A program made the position numbers and the translations under genes. DNA of 64,000 nt from positions 6,606,501 through 6,670,500 of the forward strand of contig NZ_LT670844.1 in the NCBI RefSeq assembly GCF_900141755.1, given 5' to 3'. The DNA comes from Bradyrhizobium lablabi (GTDB taxonomy: Bacteria > Pseudomonadota > Alphaproteobacteria > Rhizobiales > Xanthobacteraceae). This document shows positions 7,608 through 16,677 of this stretch, in pieces (the stretch's first letter is position 1; each line of letters opens with the position of its first letter). Under the pieces are notes generated by a model. It had not been told where the DNA came from. It made no database searches and saw nothing but the letters and a program-made list of their open reading frames with translations.

Positions 7608-8396
7608 CTACCTGAACAGCGCGGTTGCGGATTGCAGCATCTGGTCGGTGGCGCTGATCACCTTGGCGTTCATCTCGTAAGCGCGCTGGGCCGCGATCAG
7701 GTCGGAGATTTCGGTGACGACCTCGACATTGGCCTGCTCGAGATTGGCCTGCTGCATGTCGCCAAAACCGTCGGTGTTGGCGATGCCGTCCTGCGGCGCG
7801 CCCGATGCCGGCGTATCCGTGAACAGATTGTCGCCGATCGGCTGCAGGCCGGCCTTGTTGATGAAGCGCGTCAGCCCGATCTGACCCACGAGCGTCGGCG
7901 TGGTCGATCCCGGCAAGGTCACCGAAAGCTGGCCTTGCGCGTTGATGGTGATGCCGGAGGCATTTTGGGGGATCGTGATGGTCGGCTGCACCGGGTTGCC
8001 TTGCGCGTTGACGACGCGTCCCGTGTTGTCCATCTGGAACGTGCCGTCGCGGGTATAGGTGAAGCTGCCGTCGGGCATCAGGATCTTGAAAAAGCCTTCG
8101 CCGCGGATCGCGATGTCGAGATCGTTGCCGGTTTGCGACAGCGTGCCTTGCGTCATCAATCGCGGCGTGCCGACGGTTTTCACGCCGCCGCCGATGTCGA
8201 CACCGACGGGAAGGATGGTGCCCTGATCGGAGGCCTGGGCGCCGACCCGGCGCACATGGTCATAGATCAGGTCCTGGAACGCGGCGCGCTGCTTCTTGAA
8301 GCCGGTGGTGCGCATGTTGGCGATGTTGTTGGAGATCACCTGGACGTTGAGTTCCTGGGCCGCCATTCCCGTCGCCGCGGTATAAAGAGCGCGCAT
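7608..8396 (-). CDS. flgG: Flagellar distal rod protein FlgG
   Basis: A 262-aa distal rod subunit. The family signatures are present: MRALYTAATGMAAQELNVQV with NNIANMRTTGFKKQRA at the N-terminus, GEGFFKI and YTRDGTFQMDNTGRVV in the middle, and ANVEVVTEISDLIAAQRAYE with MNAKVISATDQMLQ at the C-terminus. Length equals the family norm. It heads flgG-flgA-flgH; a palindromic repeat lies in the gap to flgF. Confidence 0.97.
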   Translation of the reverse strand: MRALYTAATGMAAQELNVQVISNNIANMRTTGFKKQRAAFQDLIYDHVRRVGAQASDQGTILPVGVDIGGGVKTVGTPRLMTQGTLSQTGNDLDIAIRGEGFFKILMPDGSFTYTRDGTFQMDNTGRVVNAQGNPVQPTITIPQNASGITINAQGQLSVTLPGSTTPTLVGQIGLTRFINKAGLQPIGDNLFTDTPASGAPQDGIANTDGFGDMQQANLEQANVEVVTEISDLIAAQRAYEMNAKVISATDQMLQSATALFR

Positions 8397-8410
8397 CTGG
8401 TATCTCCTTC

Positions 8411-8460
8411 AAGCATGATCCCGAAAAGTGGTCGCCGGTTTTCGGAACAGATCGTGCTTA
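8411..8460. repeat. Short palindromic repeat (AAGCATGATC...GATCGTGCTTA)
   Basis: A ~50-bp imperfect inverted repeat containing CCGAAAAGTGG and CCGGTTTTCGG, related to the element at 32540-32613. It sits in the 106-bp gap between flgF and flgG and could form an mRNA hairpin that separates their expression. Confidence 0.65.
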
Positions 8461-8502
8461 GTAAAAAAATTGCGGACGGAGTTCATTCAGTTGAATGAGC
8501 TC

Positions 8503-9267
8503 CTACGCCGGGACGTCGGCGAGCTTTTCGATCGCCGATTTGTGCAGATCGCTCTGCGTCTGCAGTAACGTCGCCATCTGCGTGTAGGTGCGCGTCACGT
8601 CGATCATGTGCGCCATTTCGATGACGGAATTGACGTTGGATTTTTCGACGAAGCCCTGCTTCACCTTCGAGGCGGTGTCGGGCGCCGGCGCCACGCCTGC
8701 GCCGGCCGAATAGAGATTGGAGCCCTCCTTCAGGAGTTTTTGCGCGTCGGCAAAAGAGACCACGCGCAATTTGCCGCGCACCGCGTCGATCCGGTTGATG
8801 CCTTCGAGCACGGTGATGTTGCCGTCCGCGGCGATCGAGATGTCGTGGTCGGTCGGCTGGAACACGATCGGGCCGGCGTTGCCGAGCACGGGATTGCCGG
8901 ATGCCGTCACGAGCTGGCCCTGATTGTTGATGGTCAATCCGCCGTCGCGGGTGTAGCGCTCGCCGGCCGGCGTCTGCACCACCAGAAAACCCTGGCCGTC
9001 GATCGCGACATCGAGCGGATTTTTCGTCAGCTCGGTCGGGCCTTGCGTAAGGTCCTTGAAGGTGCCGCGGTCCTGCACGTAGCTGACGCGGCGGTCGCTT
9101 GGGATAAAATTGTCTTCGTGGGCGCCGGAGTTGAGGTATTCCTCAAACATCGAGCGGTCGGCCTTGAAACCGTTGGTGTTGACGTTCGCGACGTTGTTGG
9201 CAATGACATCCATCTGCCGCTCCAACACCATCTGCCGCGAAAGTCCGACGAGAAGCGCATTCTCCAT
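8503..9267 (-). CDS. flgF: Flagellar proximal rod protein FlgF
   Basis: A 254-aa rod protein of the FlgF/FlgG family: MENALLVGLSRQMVLERQMD, NNVANVNTNGFKADRSMFEE, GQGFLVVQTPAGERYTRDGG and the C-terminal VIEMAHMIDVTRTYTQMATL motif. The start at 9267 is set by GGGGAGAA just upstream and by alignment to the rod-protein N-terminus; the longer frame to 9351 adds non-conserved residues. The preceding ~375 bp is the divergent promoter region shared with fliL. Confidence 0.94.
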   Translation of the reverse strand: MENALLVGLSRQMVLERQMDVIANNVANVNTNGFKADRSMFEEYLNSGAHEDNFIPSDRRVSYVQDRGTFKDLTQGPTELTKNPLDVAIDGQGFLVVQTPAGERYTRDGGLTINNQGQLVTASGNPVLGNAGPIVFQPTDHDISIAADGNITVLEGINRIDAVRGKLRVVSFADAQKLLKEGSNLYSAGAGVAPAPDTASKVKQGFVEKSNVNSVIEMAHMIDVTRTYTQMATLLQTQSDLHKSAIEKLADVPA

Positions 9268-9642
9268 CGCTGGTTCTCCCCTTTGACGATCCGCGAGCAA
9301 AACCCTCCCAGGCTCGGTTCTCGGATCAGGCGAACCGCCAAGCTCTCCCAAGCCGCGGTTCCCTGTGATGTCAGCGAAAGCCGTGCCAACTCATAAAATG
9401 CCGATTTTATAAGGGTTTAATTGTCTGGAAGGAGTTTTGCGGGGCGGCAGAAAGGTCTTGTTGACCATGTTTGCCCGGCAAGATTTTCCCAGTGGCTGCG
9501 CAAATGAAAGGTTCCATTAACCATTATTACCTTAGCGTCGACGCGTCATGAGAGGCGCGTTTGCGCTGGCGGCATTCGTATCGCGTCCCATGCCCTGGCT
9601 AGCGGCATCGCATTTTAGATTTCGAGAACGGGCGCGGGGGCG
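9268..9642. promoter_or_regulatory. Divergent flgF / fliL promoter region with a TTAACCAT half-site
   Basis: No gene is visible in these 375 bp. An AT-rich stretch holds TTAACCAT at 9517-9524, the half-site form reported for CtrA-type regulators, followed by TTATTACC rather than a full second TTAA. It lies about 120 bp before fliL. A role in driving either unit is inference. Confidence 0.35.
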
Positions 9643-10140
9643 ATGGCGGACAACGAACAGGCAGATGGCGTCGCGGCGGACGGGCTCGAGGCCGCGCCGG
9701 CGCCAAAGGGCAAGCTCAAGCTGATCATCGCGGCCGTCGGCCTGCTCATCATCATCGGCGGCGGGGTGACCTGGTTCTTTTTCCTCCGGGGTCACGGCGA
9801 AGAAGTGCACGCCGAGGCGCCGCCGCCGAAGCCGCCGGTGTTCGTCGAGGTGCCGGACATGCTGGTCAACCTGGCCGGCCTGCCCGGCGAGCGCGTGCAA
9901 TATCTCAAACTGAAGGTCGTGCTCGAGGTCAAGGAAGAGAAGCAGGTCGAGGCGATCAAGCCGTCGCTGCCGCGCGTCACCGATATTTTCCAGACCTATA
10001 TGCGCGAATTGCGGGCGAGCGACCTCAACGGTTCGGCGGGCCTGTTCCGGCTCAAGGAAGAACTGACCAAGCGGGTCAATGTCGCGCTGGCGCCGACGCC
10101 GGTCAATGCGGTGCTGTTCAAGGAAATCGTGGTTCAGTGA
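9643..10140 (+). CDS. fliL: Flagellar basal-body protein FliL
   Basis: A 165-aa single-span protein associated with the MS ring and stators. A short cytoplasmic N-terminus is followed by a membrane helix (LKLIIAAVGLLIIIGGGVTW at about residues 26-45) and a periplasmic domain with FVEVPDMLVNLAG, RVQYLKLKVVLEV and the terminal NAVLFKEIVVQ typical of FliL. It is the first gene of fliL-fliM-DUF6468-motE; fliM begins 18 bp after its stop. Confidence 0.95.
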   Translation: MADNEQADGVAADGLEAAPAPKGKLKLIIAAVGLLIIIGGGVTWFFFLRGHGEEVHAEAPPPKPPVFVEVPDMLVNLAGLPGERVQYLKLKVVLEVKEEKQVEAIKPSLPRVTDIFQTYMRELRASDLNGSAGLFRLKEELTKRVNVALAPTPVNAVLFKEIVVQ

Positions 10141-10158
10141 TGGGACGAATCTAAGGAT

Positions 10159-11361
10159 ATGGCGGGCAACCCTTTAGACGATCAGGATGCAATCGCAGCC
10201 CAATGGGAAGCCTCGCTTGATTCCGAGGACCCGGCGGAGGCAGCGGCCGCGGCTGCCGCCAATGAACTCTCCGGCACCATGGCGCTGCAATGGGCCGCCA
10301 TGGTCGAGGACGGCAGCCGCGATTTCGGCGGCGGCAAGAACGGCGGCGAGCGGGTTTTATCGCAGGAAGAAATCGACAATCTGCTCGGCTTCAACGTCGG
10401 CGAGGTCAGTCTCGACGACCATTCCGGCATTCGCGCCATCATCGATTCGGCGATGGTGTCCTACGAGCGTCTGCCGATGCTCGAAATCGTGTTCGACCGC
10501 CTGGTGCGGCTGATGACGACGAGCTTGCGCAACTTCACGAGCGACAACGTCGAAGTCTCGCTCGACCGCATCACCTCGGTGCGGTTCGGCGACTACATGA
10601 ATTCGATCCCGCTACCGGCTGTGCTCTGTGTGTTCAAGGCCGAGGAGTGGGAGAATTTTGGCCTCGCAACGGTGGATTCGAGCCTGATCTATTCGATGAT
10701 CGACGTTTTGCTGGGTGGCCGCCGCGGCCAGACCTCGCTGCGCATCGAAGGCCGCCCCTACACCACGATCGAAACCAATCTCGTAAAACGGCTGGTCGAA
10801 GTGGTGATGGCCGATGCCGAGCAGGCGTTCCGGCCGCTGTCGCCGGTAACGTTCTCGATCGACCGGCTGGAGACCAATCCGCGTTTTGCCGCCATCAGCC
10901 GGCCCGCCAACGCCGCCATCCTGGTGCGGCTGCATATCGACATGGAAGATCGCGGCGGCAATATCGAATTGCTGCTGCCCTACGCGACCATCGAACCGAT
11001 CCGTCCCGTGCTGCTGCAGATGTTCATGGGCGAAAAATTCGGCCGTGATCCGATCTGGGAAGGCCATTTTGCCACTGAAGTAGCGCAAGCGCAGATCTCC
11101 GTCGATGCCGTGCTCTATGAGGCCGAGATTCCGCTCAAGGAATTGATGAAGCTGAAGGTCGGCGACACCTTGCCGCTGGAGATGCGCGCCGACGCGCTGG
11201 TCGCGGTGCGCTGCGGCAGCGTCGTGCTGACCGAGGGACGGATGGGACGCGTGGGCGACCGCGTTGCCATTCGCGTGACAAAACAGCTGCGCAAACCCAA
11301 TACCACCTTCGCGATGTTCGAGAAGGCCGATGAGCAAAACAAGGCGCTGGAGGCCCAATGA
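10159..11361 (+). CDS. fliM: Flagellar motor switch protein FliM
   Basis: A 400-aa C-ring protein that binds CheY-P and sets rotation direction. An acidic/Ala-rich N-terminal region precedes LSQEEIDNLLGF. The middle domain has RLPMLEIVFDRLVRLMTTSLRNFT and LPAVLCVFKAEEW, and the SpoA-type C-terminal domain has IPLKELMKLKVGDTLPLEM. Somewhat longer than E. coli FliM (334 aa) because of the N-terminal part. The stop overlaps the next start by 4 bp. Confidence 0.96.
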   Translation: MAGNPLDDQDAIAAQWEASLDSEDPAEAAAAAAANELSGTMALQWAAMVEDGSRDFGGGKNGGERVLSQEEIDNLLGFNVGEVSLDDHSGIRAIIDSAMVSYERLPMLEIVFDRLVRLMTTSLRNFTSDNVEVSLDRITSVRFGDYMNSIPLPAVLCVFKAEEWENFGLATVDSSLIYSMIDVLLGGRRGQTSLRIEGRPYTTIETNLVKRLVEVVMADAEQAFRPLSPVTFSIDRLETNPRFAAISRPANAAILVRLHIDMEDRGGNIELLLPYATIEPIRPVLLQMFMGEKFGRDPIWEGHFATEVAQAQISVDAVLYEAEIPLKELMKLKVGDTLPLEMRADALVAVRCGSVVLTEGRMGRVGDRVAIRVTKQLRKPNTTFAMFEKADEQNKALEAQ

Positions 11362-11807
11362 GTCATCTACTCGGAATAGCAATCGAGAGCCTCGTGACGG
11401 TGTTGCTGTTGCTCACGATCGGCTATTGCATGCTCTTGAACAAAAGGCTGAAGCGGCTGAAGGCGGATGAACATTCGCTGAAGGCGACGATCGGGGAATT
11501 GATCACGGCAACCGAGATCGCCGAGCGCGCCATCGGCGGCCTCAAGCACACCGTGCGCGACGTCAACGAGAATCTCGGCAACCAGCTGACCGCGGCGGCG
11601 CAGATGTCGCAGCAGTTGCGTAAACAACTGGGCGAAAGCGACCAGGTGTTCCGCCGCTTGTCCCGGATCGTGACCGCCGCGCGGCCTACTTCCGAAGCCG
11701 AGCCGGAGCCGGAGGTTGCCGCACCAAAAATATCGTCGGCCCAGGCGGTCGCAGCAGCAGCGCAGGCATTTTCCGACCGCAGAAGGTCTAATGGCCTCGC
11801 CGCATGA
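11358..11807 (+). CDS. DUF6468 flagellar-operon membrane protein
   Basis: A 149-aa protein with an N-terminal membrane helix (ESLVTVLLLLTIGYCMLLNK), a coiled-coil-like middle (KRLKADEHSLKATIGELITA and following) and an Ala-rich tail. This is the arrangement of the DUF6468 proteins found next to fliM in alphaproteobacteria. It overlaps fliM and the next gene by 4 bp each, implying tight coupling. Its flagellar role is inferred from this context; the molecular job is unknown. Confidence 0.8.
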   Translation: MSHLLGIAIESLVTVLLLLTIGYCMLLNKRLKRLKADEHSLKATIGELITATEIAERAIGGLKHTVRDVNENLGNQLTAAAQMSQQLRKQLGESDQVFRRLSRIVTAARPTSEAEPEPEVAAPKISSAQAVAAAAQAFSDRRRSNGLAA

Positions 11808-12562
11808 AGTCCTTCCGTGACATTCGCGTCCTTCCGGTTGTGCTGGTTGCGATCTTCGGCCTGGTGGTGCTGAAGATCGCAGGCCTCGTGCTCGATGGCG
11901 GCTATGTCTTCGACTATCAGCCCGACAGCAGCAAGCCGTCCTGGGCGCAGGAAACCTTGAACTTTCCGACCGGCCGAAGCGATCCCGCCGACATCACCGG
12001 CTCGGTCGAGAAGCCCAAGGAGGAGGCGCCCAAGCCGGCCGCCCCCGAAGCGGCAAAACCCGACGGCACCGTGGTGGACCAGAACCCGCAGCAGGTGTCG
12101 CCGTCCGAACGGGCGATCCTGGAGCGGCTCCAGGCCCGGCGGCAGGAACTGGAGGCGCGGGCGCGCGAGATCGACATTCGCGAGAGCCTGCTCAAGGCCG
12201 CGGAAAAGCGCATCGAATCGAAGGTCGAGGAATTAAAGGCCACCGAGGCGCGGATATCGACGGCGAAGGAGCAGAAGAACGAAGCCGATGCCGCGCGCTT
12301 CAAGGGCATCATCACGATGTATGAAGCCATGAAGCCGAAGGACGCCGCCAGGGTATTCGACCGCCTCGAAATGTCGGTCTTGTTCGAGATCGCCTCGCAG
12401 ATCGCGCCGCGAAAGATGTCGGACATCCTCGGGCTGATGTCGCCGGAAGCGGCCGAGCGGCTGACCACGGAAATGGCGCGCCGCGCAGGCTCCGACAAAT
12501 CCGCTTCCGCGAACGATCTGCCCAAAATCGAGGGCAAGGTACTACCGCAAAAGCCCAATTGA
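11804..12562 (+). CDS. motE: MotE-like periplasmic coiled-coil protein
   Basis: A 252-aa protein: N-terminal anchor or signal (VLPVVLVAIFGLVVLKIAGL), a Pro/Ala-rich linker, a long coiled coil (ERLQARRQELEARAREIDIR ... KATEARISTAKEQ) and a C-terminal MgtE_N-like domain (YEAMKPKDAARVFDRLEMSV, then IAPRKMSDILGLMSPEAAER). This matches MotE-type proteins of rhizobia, which assist the periplasmic motility protein MotC. It is the last gene of the coupled fliL-fliM unit. The symbol rests on domain layout and context. Confidence 0.75.
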   Translation: MKSFRDIRVLPVVLVAIFGLVVLKIAGLVLDGGYVFDYQPDSSKPSWAQETLNFPTGRSDPADITGSVEKPKEEAPKPAAPEAAKPDGTVVDQNPQQVSPSERAILERLQARRQELEARAREIDIRESLLKAAEKRIESKVEELKATEARISTAKEQKNEADAARFKGIITMYEAMKPKDAARVFDRLEMSVLFEIASQIAPRKMSDILGLMSPEAAERLTTEMARRAGSDKSASANDLPKIEGKVLPQKPN

Positions 12563-12573
12563 GCCGAGGATAT

Positions 12574-12588
12574 TTAACAAGTCCTTAA
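12574..12588 (+). promoter_or_regulatory. Candidate CtrA-binding box
   Basis: TTAACAAGTCCTTAA is an exact TTAA-N7-TTAA, the CtrA consensus in alphaproteobacteria. It lies between the MotE-like gene and the TPR gene, about 96-110 bp before the preferred start of the latter. The CtrA-controlling kinase gene cckA is in the same window. Confidence 0.55.
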
Positions 12589-12683
12589 ATCGCCAATCCT
12601 AGGATTCGAAGCGCGGGGCGCGCGCGCGTGCGTGCGTCCTGCCGGCGATTGAAGAACCGTTGAAGCGAAAGAGTGGACTTGGA

Positions 12684-15600
12684 ATGGCGCCAAGGGCTGC
12701 CGCTGGATTTGGGTCGCTAGGCCGCGCCTTCGCGCGGGCGGCCCGGCATTGCCTTGGCGGACCGGTATCGCTTGCAGCCGGCCTGATCCTGATCGGCTTG
12801 CTGGTCCCCGGCGCCTGCCGGGCCGAGCCGGTCAGGGGCGAGGCTTCGCTGTCGGCAGGCGGCGGCTTTGCCCGGCTGGTGTTCAGGCTCGCCGAGGACG
12901 TCGAATCCGAGGTGACTACCGCCGGCTCGATCCTGATCGTCCGCTTCAAACACCCGGTGGACGTTCCGGTGGATAAATTATCCGACGCGGTGCCGGACTA
13001 CATCAATTCGGTGCGGCGCGATCCCGACGGCTCGGCGATCCGGCTGTCGCTGGCGCGCCGGGTGACCATCAACACCATGACCGCCGGCGAGCGGGTGTTC
13101 GTCGATCTGTTGCCCGACAGCTGGACCGGTCCGCCGCCCGGGCTGCCGATCGAAGTGGTGCGCGAGCTCGCCGAGCGTGCCCGTGTCGCCGAGCGCGCCT
13201 TGCGCGTGCAGCGCGCGGCGGCGGAAGCGAAAAAGAAAGCGCCGGTGCGGGTTCGCGCTTTGGTGCAGCCGACCTTCGTGCGCTTCGTGTTCGAGATGCC
13301 CGACGGCGTCGGCGTCTCCTCGGTCTTGAACGACCAGAAGCTGACGCTGTTCTTCAGTGCCGCGCTCGCCTTCGATCTGGCGGACGCCAAGGAGGCGGCG
13401 CCGGCGAACGTCGCATCGATCACTCAGAAGATCGACGTCGAGACCTCCTCGGTGGAGATATCGTTGATCGGCGATGTCGACGTCCACTCCTTCCGCGAGG
13501 AGAAGAACTACATCGTCGATGTCGCATTCCAGCAGGCGGAAAAACCCTCCGCGCTGGCGCCGGCGGCAGACGCCTCGCATGGTTCACCGCCGGCAGCAGC
13601 AGCGCCGGCGGCTCCGATGGCAGCCGCGCCGGCAGCTTCCGAGAAGGCCGCCGACGCAGCACAGCCGCCGCGCCCAGCGAGCGAGATCGCGCAGCCGACG
13701 TCGGAGGCGATCGCCAAGCAAGCCAATATCGAGATCAAGCCTGAGCGTGCTGCCAACATGCCGCCGGCCGCGGAAATGCCGATCGTTCCGCCGCCATCCG
13801 ATCCGCCGCCGGCAAAGGAGATGGCGGCTAAAGACACCACCGTAAAAGAGACAGCAGCAAAAGAGGCAGCAGCAAAAGAGACGCCCGCAAAAGAGACGCC
13901 TGTAGCAAAAGAGACGCCAGCAAAAGAGAGCCCGCCCGTAGCAGCAGCGCCGCCAAAGGCGACACCTGCAGGATCCGAGACGCCACCGGCAACCAAATCG
14001 GGCGGCGGCGCTTCGGTCCACGCGCGTCGCGATAGCGACGGCCTGCGGTTGATGTTTTCCTTTGCCGCCGCAACGCCTGCGGCTTTGTTTCGCCGCGCCG
14101 ACACCGTGTGGCTGGTGTTCGATTCGACGAAACCGCTCGATATCGAGCCGATCCGCAGCAATGGCGGGTCGATCGTCGCCGACGTCAGCCTGTTGCCGTT
14201 GGAAAGAGGCCAGGCGATCCGCATCCGTCTCAACCGGCCGCAAATGCCGTCGCTGACGGGCGACGATCAGGCGGGTGGGGCGACGGACTGGACCGTCACC
14301 TTTGCCGATACGATGCAAACGCCGACCCAGCCGCTGGTGGCGGTGCGCAACATCGCCGATCCCGCGCACGCCAGCGTCATTGTGCCGATGGCGAAAGCGG
14401 GCCTTCTGCATCGGCTGGTCGATCCGGACGCCGGCGATACCATCCTGGTGGTGACGGCCCCGCCGCCGGTTCGCGGCTTCATCAAGCGGCAGGATTTTGT
14501 GGAGTTCTCGCTCCTGGAATCGATCCACGGCGTCGCGGTTCGCGCGAACTCCGACGATGTCACCGCCGAGGTCGCGCCCGACAAGGTCATCCTCGGGCGG
14601 CCCGGCGGGCTGACGCTGTCATCGGCCGACGTCGGCGTGGAGCGCGCGCCGGTCGCGGTGCGGCCGATTTTCGACGCCGACGAGTGGCACAAGAACCAGA
14701 CTGAAAATTTTAGTACGCGATTGGACCAGCTTGTTGCCGCGGTTGCGGCGGCCGAAGGCGATGCGCGCACGTCGGCCCGGGTCGATCTGGCTCGTTTCTA
14801 TCTGTCGCTCGGCATGTATACCGAAGCCAAGGGCGTTCTCGACCTGGTTCTGGTCGACACCCAGCCGGGGTCGGAGGATCCCGTTGCCCTGATCGTGCAC
14901 TCGGTCGCTTCCAGCCTGATGGGCCGGCCGCAGCAGGGTTTGAAGGACCTCGCCAATGCGGCGGTCGGGACCAATTACGATTCGCAATTGTGGAAGGCGC
15001 TGGCCGCTGCACGGCTCGGCAAATGGGCGGAGGCGCGGGAGAAATTCAAGAACGTCGAATTCGCCATCACCTCGCTGCCGATGGATCTGCAGCGCATCGT
15101 GGTGGCGGAGGCGATGCGCGCTTCGCTCGAGGTCAAGGACTACTCCGGCGCAGCCAAGCGCTCCGGAGACCTCGACGTGATCGGCATTCCCGATGCAATG
15201 AAGCCGGCGATTGCGGTGTGGCGCGGGCGCCTCGCCGAGGCGCTCGGGCACGACAAGGATGCGCTGGACCAATACAAGCGTGCGGTGCAATCGCCCGATC
15301 GGGCCGCTGCGACCGAAGCCAAGCTCGACGAGATCGCGCTCAAGCAGAAGCGCGACGAGATCAGCGCGGCCGACGCGTTGCGCGAGCTGGAGGCGCTTTC
15401 GGTGACCTGGCGCGGCGACGCCCTCGAGGTGCGGACGCTGGAAATGCTGGCGCGGATCTACGCCGATACCGGACGCTACGGCGAATCCTTCGCGGTGACC
15501 AAGACCGCGACTAGGCTGCAGCCCAATTCGGAAATTGCAAGGCAAGGCCAGGATGCGGCGGCCGCCCTGTTCACCCAGCTCTTTCTCGGCCCGAAGGGCG

Positions 15601-16457
15601 ACGATCTGCCGCCGGTCGACGCGCTCGGGATGTTCTACGAAAACCGTGAATTGACCCCGATCGGGCGGCGCGGCGACGAAATGATCCGCCGCCTTGCGGA
15701 CCGGCTGGTCGCCGTCGACCTGCTCGACCAGGCGAGCGACCTCCTGCAATATCAGGTCGACAAGAGGCTCGAGGGCGCCGCGCGCGCCCAGGTCGCAGCG
15801 CGCCTCGCCATGGTCTATTTGACCAACCGCAAGCCGGATCGCGCCATCGCAGCGCTGCGCTCCACCCGCATCGCCGATCTCTCCGGCGAACTGCGCCAGC
15901 AACGGCTGCTGTTGGAGGCGCGGGCGCAAAGCGACGTCGGACGCCATGATCTCGCGCTCGACATCATCACCAATATCAACGGCCGCGAAGCGATCCGGCT
16001 GCGCTCCGACATCTACTGGGCGTCGCGGCGCTGGCGTGAGGCGTCCGAGCAGATCGAATTGTACTACGCCGACCGCTGGCGCGATTTCAAACCTCTGAAC
16101 GCCGTGGAGAAGAGCGACGTGATCCGCGCGGTGGTCGGCTATGCGCTGGCCGAAGACGCCATTGGGCTGGCGCGTTTCCGCGAAAAATACGCGCCACTGA
16201 TGAGCGGGGAGGCCGACCGCGCCGCGTTCGAGACCGCGAGCAAGCCGGCCAACGCCAACAGCGCCGAGTTCGCCGAGATCGCCAAGATGGCCGCCAGCGT
16301 CGATACGCTCGACGGCTTCCTGCGTGAAATGAAGACCCGTTTCCCCGACAACACCGCGCACGCGGCGCTGCCGCCGGAGACGCAAAAGGCCGATCCGGTC
16401 TCGACCGGCGCGCTGCCGAGGATCATCGGCCTGACGCGCGCTGACGCAAAAAGGTAG
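12684..16457 (+). CDS. Large exported TPR protein of the flagellar cluster
   Basis: A 1,257-aa product with a signal sequence (LAAGLILIGLLVPGACRA), an AMIN-like N-terminal beta region (ARLVFRLAEDVESEV...VRFKHPVDV; then FVRFVFEMPDGVGV), a low-complexity Ala/Pro/Lys/Glu linker at about residues 340-445, a further beta region (LRLMFSFAAATPAALFRRAD), and a helical C-terminal half with TPR-type repeats from about residue 680. Likely periplasmic. Its position after the MotE-like gene suggests motor function, possibly like MotC, but it is about three times larger. The TTG at 12660 is an alternative start. Confidence 0.82.
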   Translation: MAPRAAAGFGSLGRAFARAARHCLGGPVSLAAGLILIGLLVPGACRAEPVRGEASLSAGGGFARLVFRLAEDVESEVTTAGSILIVRFKHPVDVPVDKLSDAVPDYINSVRRDPDGSAIRLSLARRVTINTMTAGERVFVDLLPDSWTGPPPGLPIEVVRELAERARVAERALRVQRAAAEAKKKAPVRVRALVQPTFVRFVFEMPDGVGVSSVLNDQKLTLFFSAALAFDLADAKEAAPANVASITQKIDVETSSVEISLIGDVDVHSFREEKNYIVDVAFQQAEKPSALAPAADASHGSPPAAAAPAAPMAAAPAASEKAADAAQPPRPASEIAQPTSEAIAKQANIEIKPERAANMPPAAEMPIVPPPSDPPPAKEMAAKDTTVKETAAKEAAAKETPAKETPVAKETPAKESPPVAAAPPKATPAGSETPPATKSGGGASVHARRDSDGLRLMFSFAAATPAALFRRADTVWLVFDSTKPLDIEPIRSNGGSIVADVSLLPLERGQAIRIRLNRPQMPSLTGDDQAGGATDWTVTFADTMQTPTQPLVAVRNIADPAHASVIVPMAKAGLLHRLVDPDAGDTILVVTAPPPVRGFIKRQDFVEFSLLESIHGVAVRANSDDVTAEVAPDKVILGRPGGLTLSSADVGVERAPVAVRPIFDADEWHKNQTENFSTRLDQLVAAVAAAEGDARTSARVDLARFYLSLGMYTEAKGVLDLVLVDTQPGSEDPVALIVHSVASSLMGRPQQGLKDLANAAVGTNYDSQLWKALAAARLGKWAEAREKFKNVEFAITSLPMDLQRIVVAEAMRASLEVKDYSGAAKRSGDLDVIGIPDAMKPAIAVWRGRLAEALGHDKDALDQYKRAVQSPDRAAATEAKLDEIALKQKRDEISAADALRELEALSVTWRGDALEVRTLEMLARIYADTGRYGESFAVTKTATRLQPNSEIARQGQDAAAALFTQLFLGPKGDDLPPVDALGMFYENRELTPIGRRGDEMIRRLADRLVAVDLLDQASDLLQYQVDKRLEGAARAQVAARLAMVYLTNRKPDRAIAALRSTRIADLSGELRQQRLLLEARAQSDVGRHDLALDIITNINGREAIRLRSDIYWASRRWREASEQIELYYADRWRDFKPLNAVEKSDVIRAVVGYALAEDAIGLARFREKYAPLMSGEADRAAFETASKPANANSAEFAEIAKMAASVDTLDGFLREMKTRFPDNTAHAALPPETQKADPVSTGALPRIIGLTRADAKR
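13842..13934 (+). repeat. 15-bp coding minisatellite in the TPR gene
   Basis: Six near-identical 15-bp units of GCAAAAGAGACGCCx type, with one 3-bp interruption (GTA), encode repeated AKE(T/A)(P/A). The units use AAA and GAG with A-rich spacing, unlike the GC-rich surrounding codons. Units of a multiple of three allow length change without frameshift. Confidence 0.85.
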
Positions 16458-16677
16458 CGCGTCGCCCAGACGTGCTCGTCCACGAATTTACGATCGCCAA
16501 AGCCGAATACCTCAATCGGTCAAAGTCACGCTCCCCCATCGCGGCCTGTCGCCAAATATGCTCGGCTACCTGAAATGCCGAGACGGCTGTCTGGTTGGTA
16601 AACTGGGGGTCGGTCAAAACATCATCCAGAACCCGACGCAGCATTGTCGTATTCGCCTCGTCCAAAACCGTTGCCAT
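16423..16677 (-). CDS. Short conserved hypothetical protein
   Basis: An 84-aa soluble product starting MATVLDEANTTMLRRVLDDV and continuing LTDPQFTNQTAVSAFQVAEH, which reads as a compact helical protein. The start at 16677 is preferred because the longer frame upstream is Ser/Cys/Phe-rich antisense of the neighbour. Its 3' end overlaps the convergent TPR gene by 35 bp, and its 5' end overlaps the membrane-protein gene at 16622-16888 by 56 bp in another frame. No function known. Confidence 0.5.
   Translation of the reverse strand: MATVLDEANTTMLRRVLDDVLTDPQFTNQTAVSAFQVAEHIWRQAAMGERDFDRLRYSALAIVNSWTSTSGRRATFLRQRASGR

Noticed and set aside
8268..9351. FlgF start at 9351 (longer form)
   Set aside because: The extra 28 residues are not rod-like; ATG 9267 has a good ribosome-binding site and matches the family N-terminus.
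14619..16385. 588-codon open frame on the minus strand
   Set aside because: It lies wholly antisense to the TPR gene, whose GC-rich codons make the opposite strand open; the translation is His/Arg/Gly-rich without any domain.
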